NCBI GenBank assembly: GCA_937948705.1
Contig: CALECF010000013.1
Location: forward strand, 1-5,889
Direction: 5' to 3'
From: an uncultured Anaerosolibacter sp.
Lineage (GTDB): Bacteria > Bacillota_A > Clostridia > Peptostreptococcales > Thermotaleaceae
DNA length: 5,889 nucleotides
Shown: piece after piece, positions 5,730 to 5,889 of the stretch
Layout: each line of letters opens with the position of its first letter
Numbering within the stretch: the first letter of the stretch is position 1
The notes under the pieces: model-generated
Told to the model about the DNA's origin: nothing
The model's input: only the letters and a program-made list of their open reading frames with translations
Database searches by the model: none
Program-made: the position numbers and the translations under genes

Positions 5730-5889
5730 TTACTTGTTAAATCTATCGTATGCTGCTTGATAAATAGCAATAACTTCGTCTAAACCAATATCTTTCATTT
5801 TAGAAATATAAGAATCGTACGTTTTTGCTGGATCCTCCGCTCCGAGAACCCACTTTTGAGTTTGTTCTTTGTAGAAGGTATCTATTGTA
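5730..5889 (-). CDS. ABC transporter sugar-binding protein (LplA/YtcQ-like), C-terminal end
   Basis: The last 52 codons of a gene that enters from the high-coordinate edge. The visible end reads WVLGAEDPAKTYDSYISKMK, then a helix with GLDEVIAIYQAAYDRF and the stop. This matches the C-terminal pattern of LplA/YtcQ-type extracellular oligosaccharide-binding proteins (a GxxDP..YxxYxxxxxxxGLDxxxxIYQxAYDR pattern, recalled from the family). The protein would capture the substrate outside the cell. Its permeases are not in view; by analogy with the other set in this window (permease, permease, binding protein) they would be expected just outside. It precedes the GH88 gene by 66 nt, with a hairpin between. 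It is a different gene from the binding protein at the other end, since it occupies a different place in the locus, but the two visible parts do not overlap and cannot be compared. Confidence 0.85.
   Translation of the reverse strand, partial: TIDTFYKEQTQKWVLGAEDPAKTYDSYISKMKDIGLDEVIAIYQAAYDRFNK

Noticed and set aside
5555..5740. Plus-strand open frame of 61 codons crossing the GH88 start and the hairpin
   Set aside because: It overlaps the N-terminus of the GH88 gene and the end of the binding protein on the other strand; no ribosome site or recognisable product.
1..5889. CRISPR arrays, tRNA or rRNA genes, insertion sequences
   Set aside because: No spaced direct repeats, cloverleaf-like stretches, transposase frames or terminal inverted repeats were seen; almost all of the window is accounted for by the transport and enzyme genes.

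Overview
The window looks like a piece of a low-GC Firmicutes genome. The DNA is AT-rich, Shine-Dalgarno sites are purine-rich (GGAGG type), the lipoprotein signal is Gram-positive in style, and the transporters are of the LplABC/YtcP type found in Paenibacillus and in Lachnospiraceae/Clostridium-like polysaccharide degraders. I cannot fix the genus from sequence alone. Every gene I can support lies on the minus strand, so transcription runs from high to low coordinates. The content is a carbohydrate-utilisation locus, with two gene sets separated by a strong terminator.

Upstream set (5889 down to 2679): the C-terminal end of a carbohydrate ABC-transporter substrate-binding protein, then a GH88 unsaturated glucuronyl hydrolase, then an atypical inosine-uridine-type nucleoside hydrolase, then a ribokinase-like PfkB sugar kinase. 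Spacings are short (66, 55 and 11 nt after start correction) and each start has its own Shine-Dalgarno site. A hairpin sits between the binding protein and the hydrolase. A 19-bp perfect stem with an A-tract and a T-tract follows the kinase and closes the unit.

Gap (2311-2678): the terminator, then about 250 nt of AT-rich, gene-free DNA with one candidate promoter and a small palindrome. This probably acts as promoter and long leader for the next set.

Downstream set (2310 down to 1): an LplB-type permease, an LplC/YtcP-type permease, and the N-terminal part of a second lipoprotein substrate-binding protein, which runs off the window. No ATPase gene is present; this transporter family commonly relies on a shared MsmX-type ATPase encoded elsewhere.

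Working model (inference): a binding protein and permeases import oligosaccharides carrying a 4,5-unsaturated uronic acid end, left by an external polysaccharide lyase not seen here. GH88 removes that cap in the cytoplasm. The nucleoside-hydrolase-like enzyme cleaves an N- or O-ribosyl-type bond, and the PfkB kinase phosphorylates the freed sugar. Joining GH88 to a nucleoside hydrolase and a ribokinase in one apparent operon is the most unusual feature. The hydrolase also departs from the classical active site, so its substrate may not be an ordinary nucleoside.
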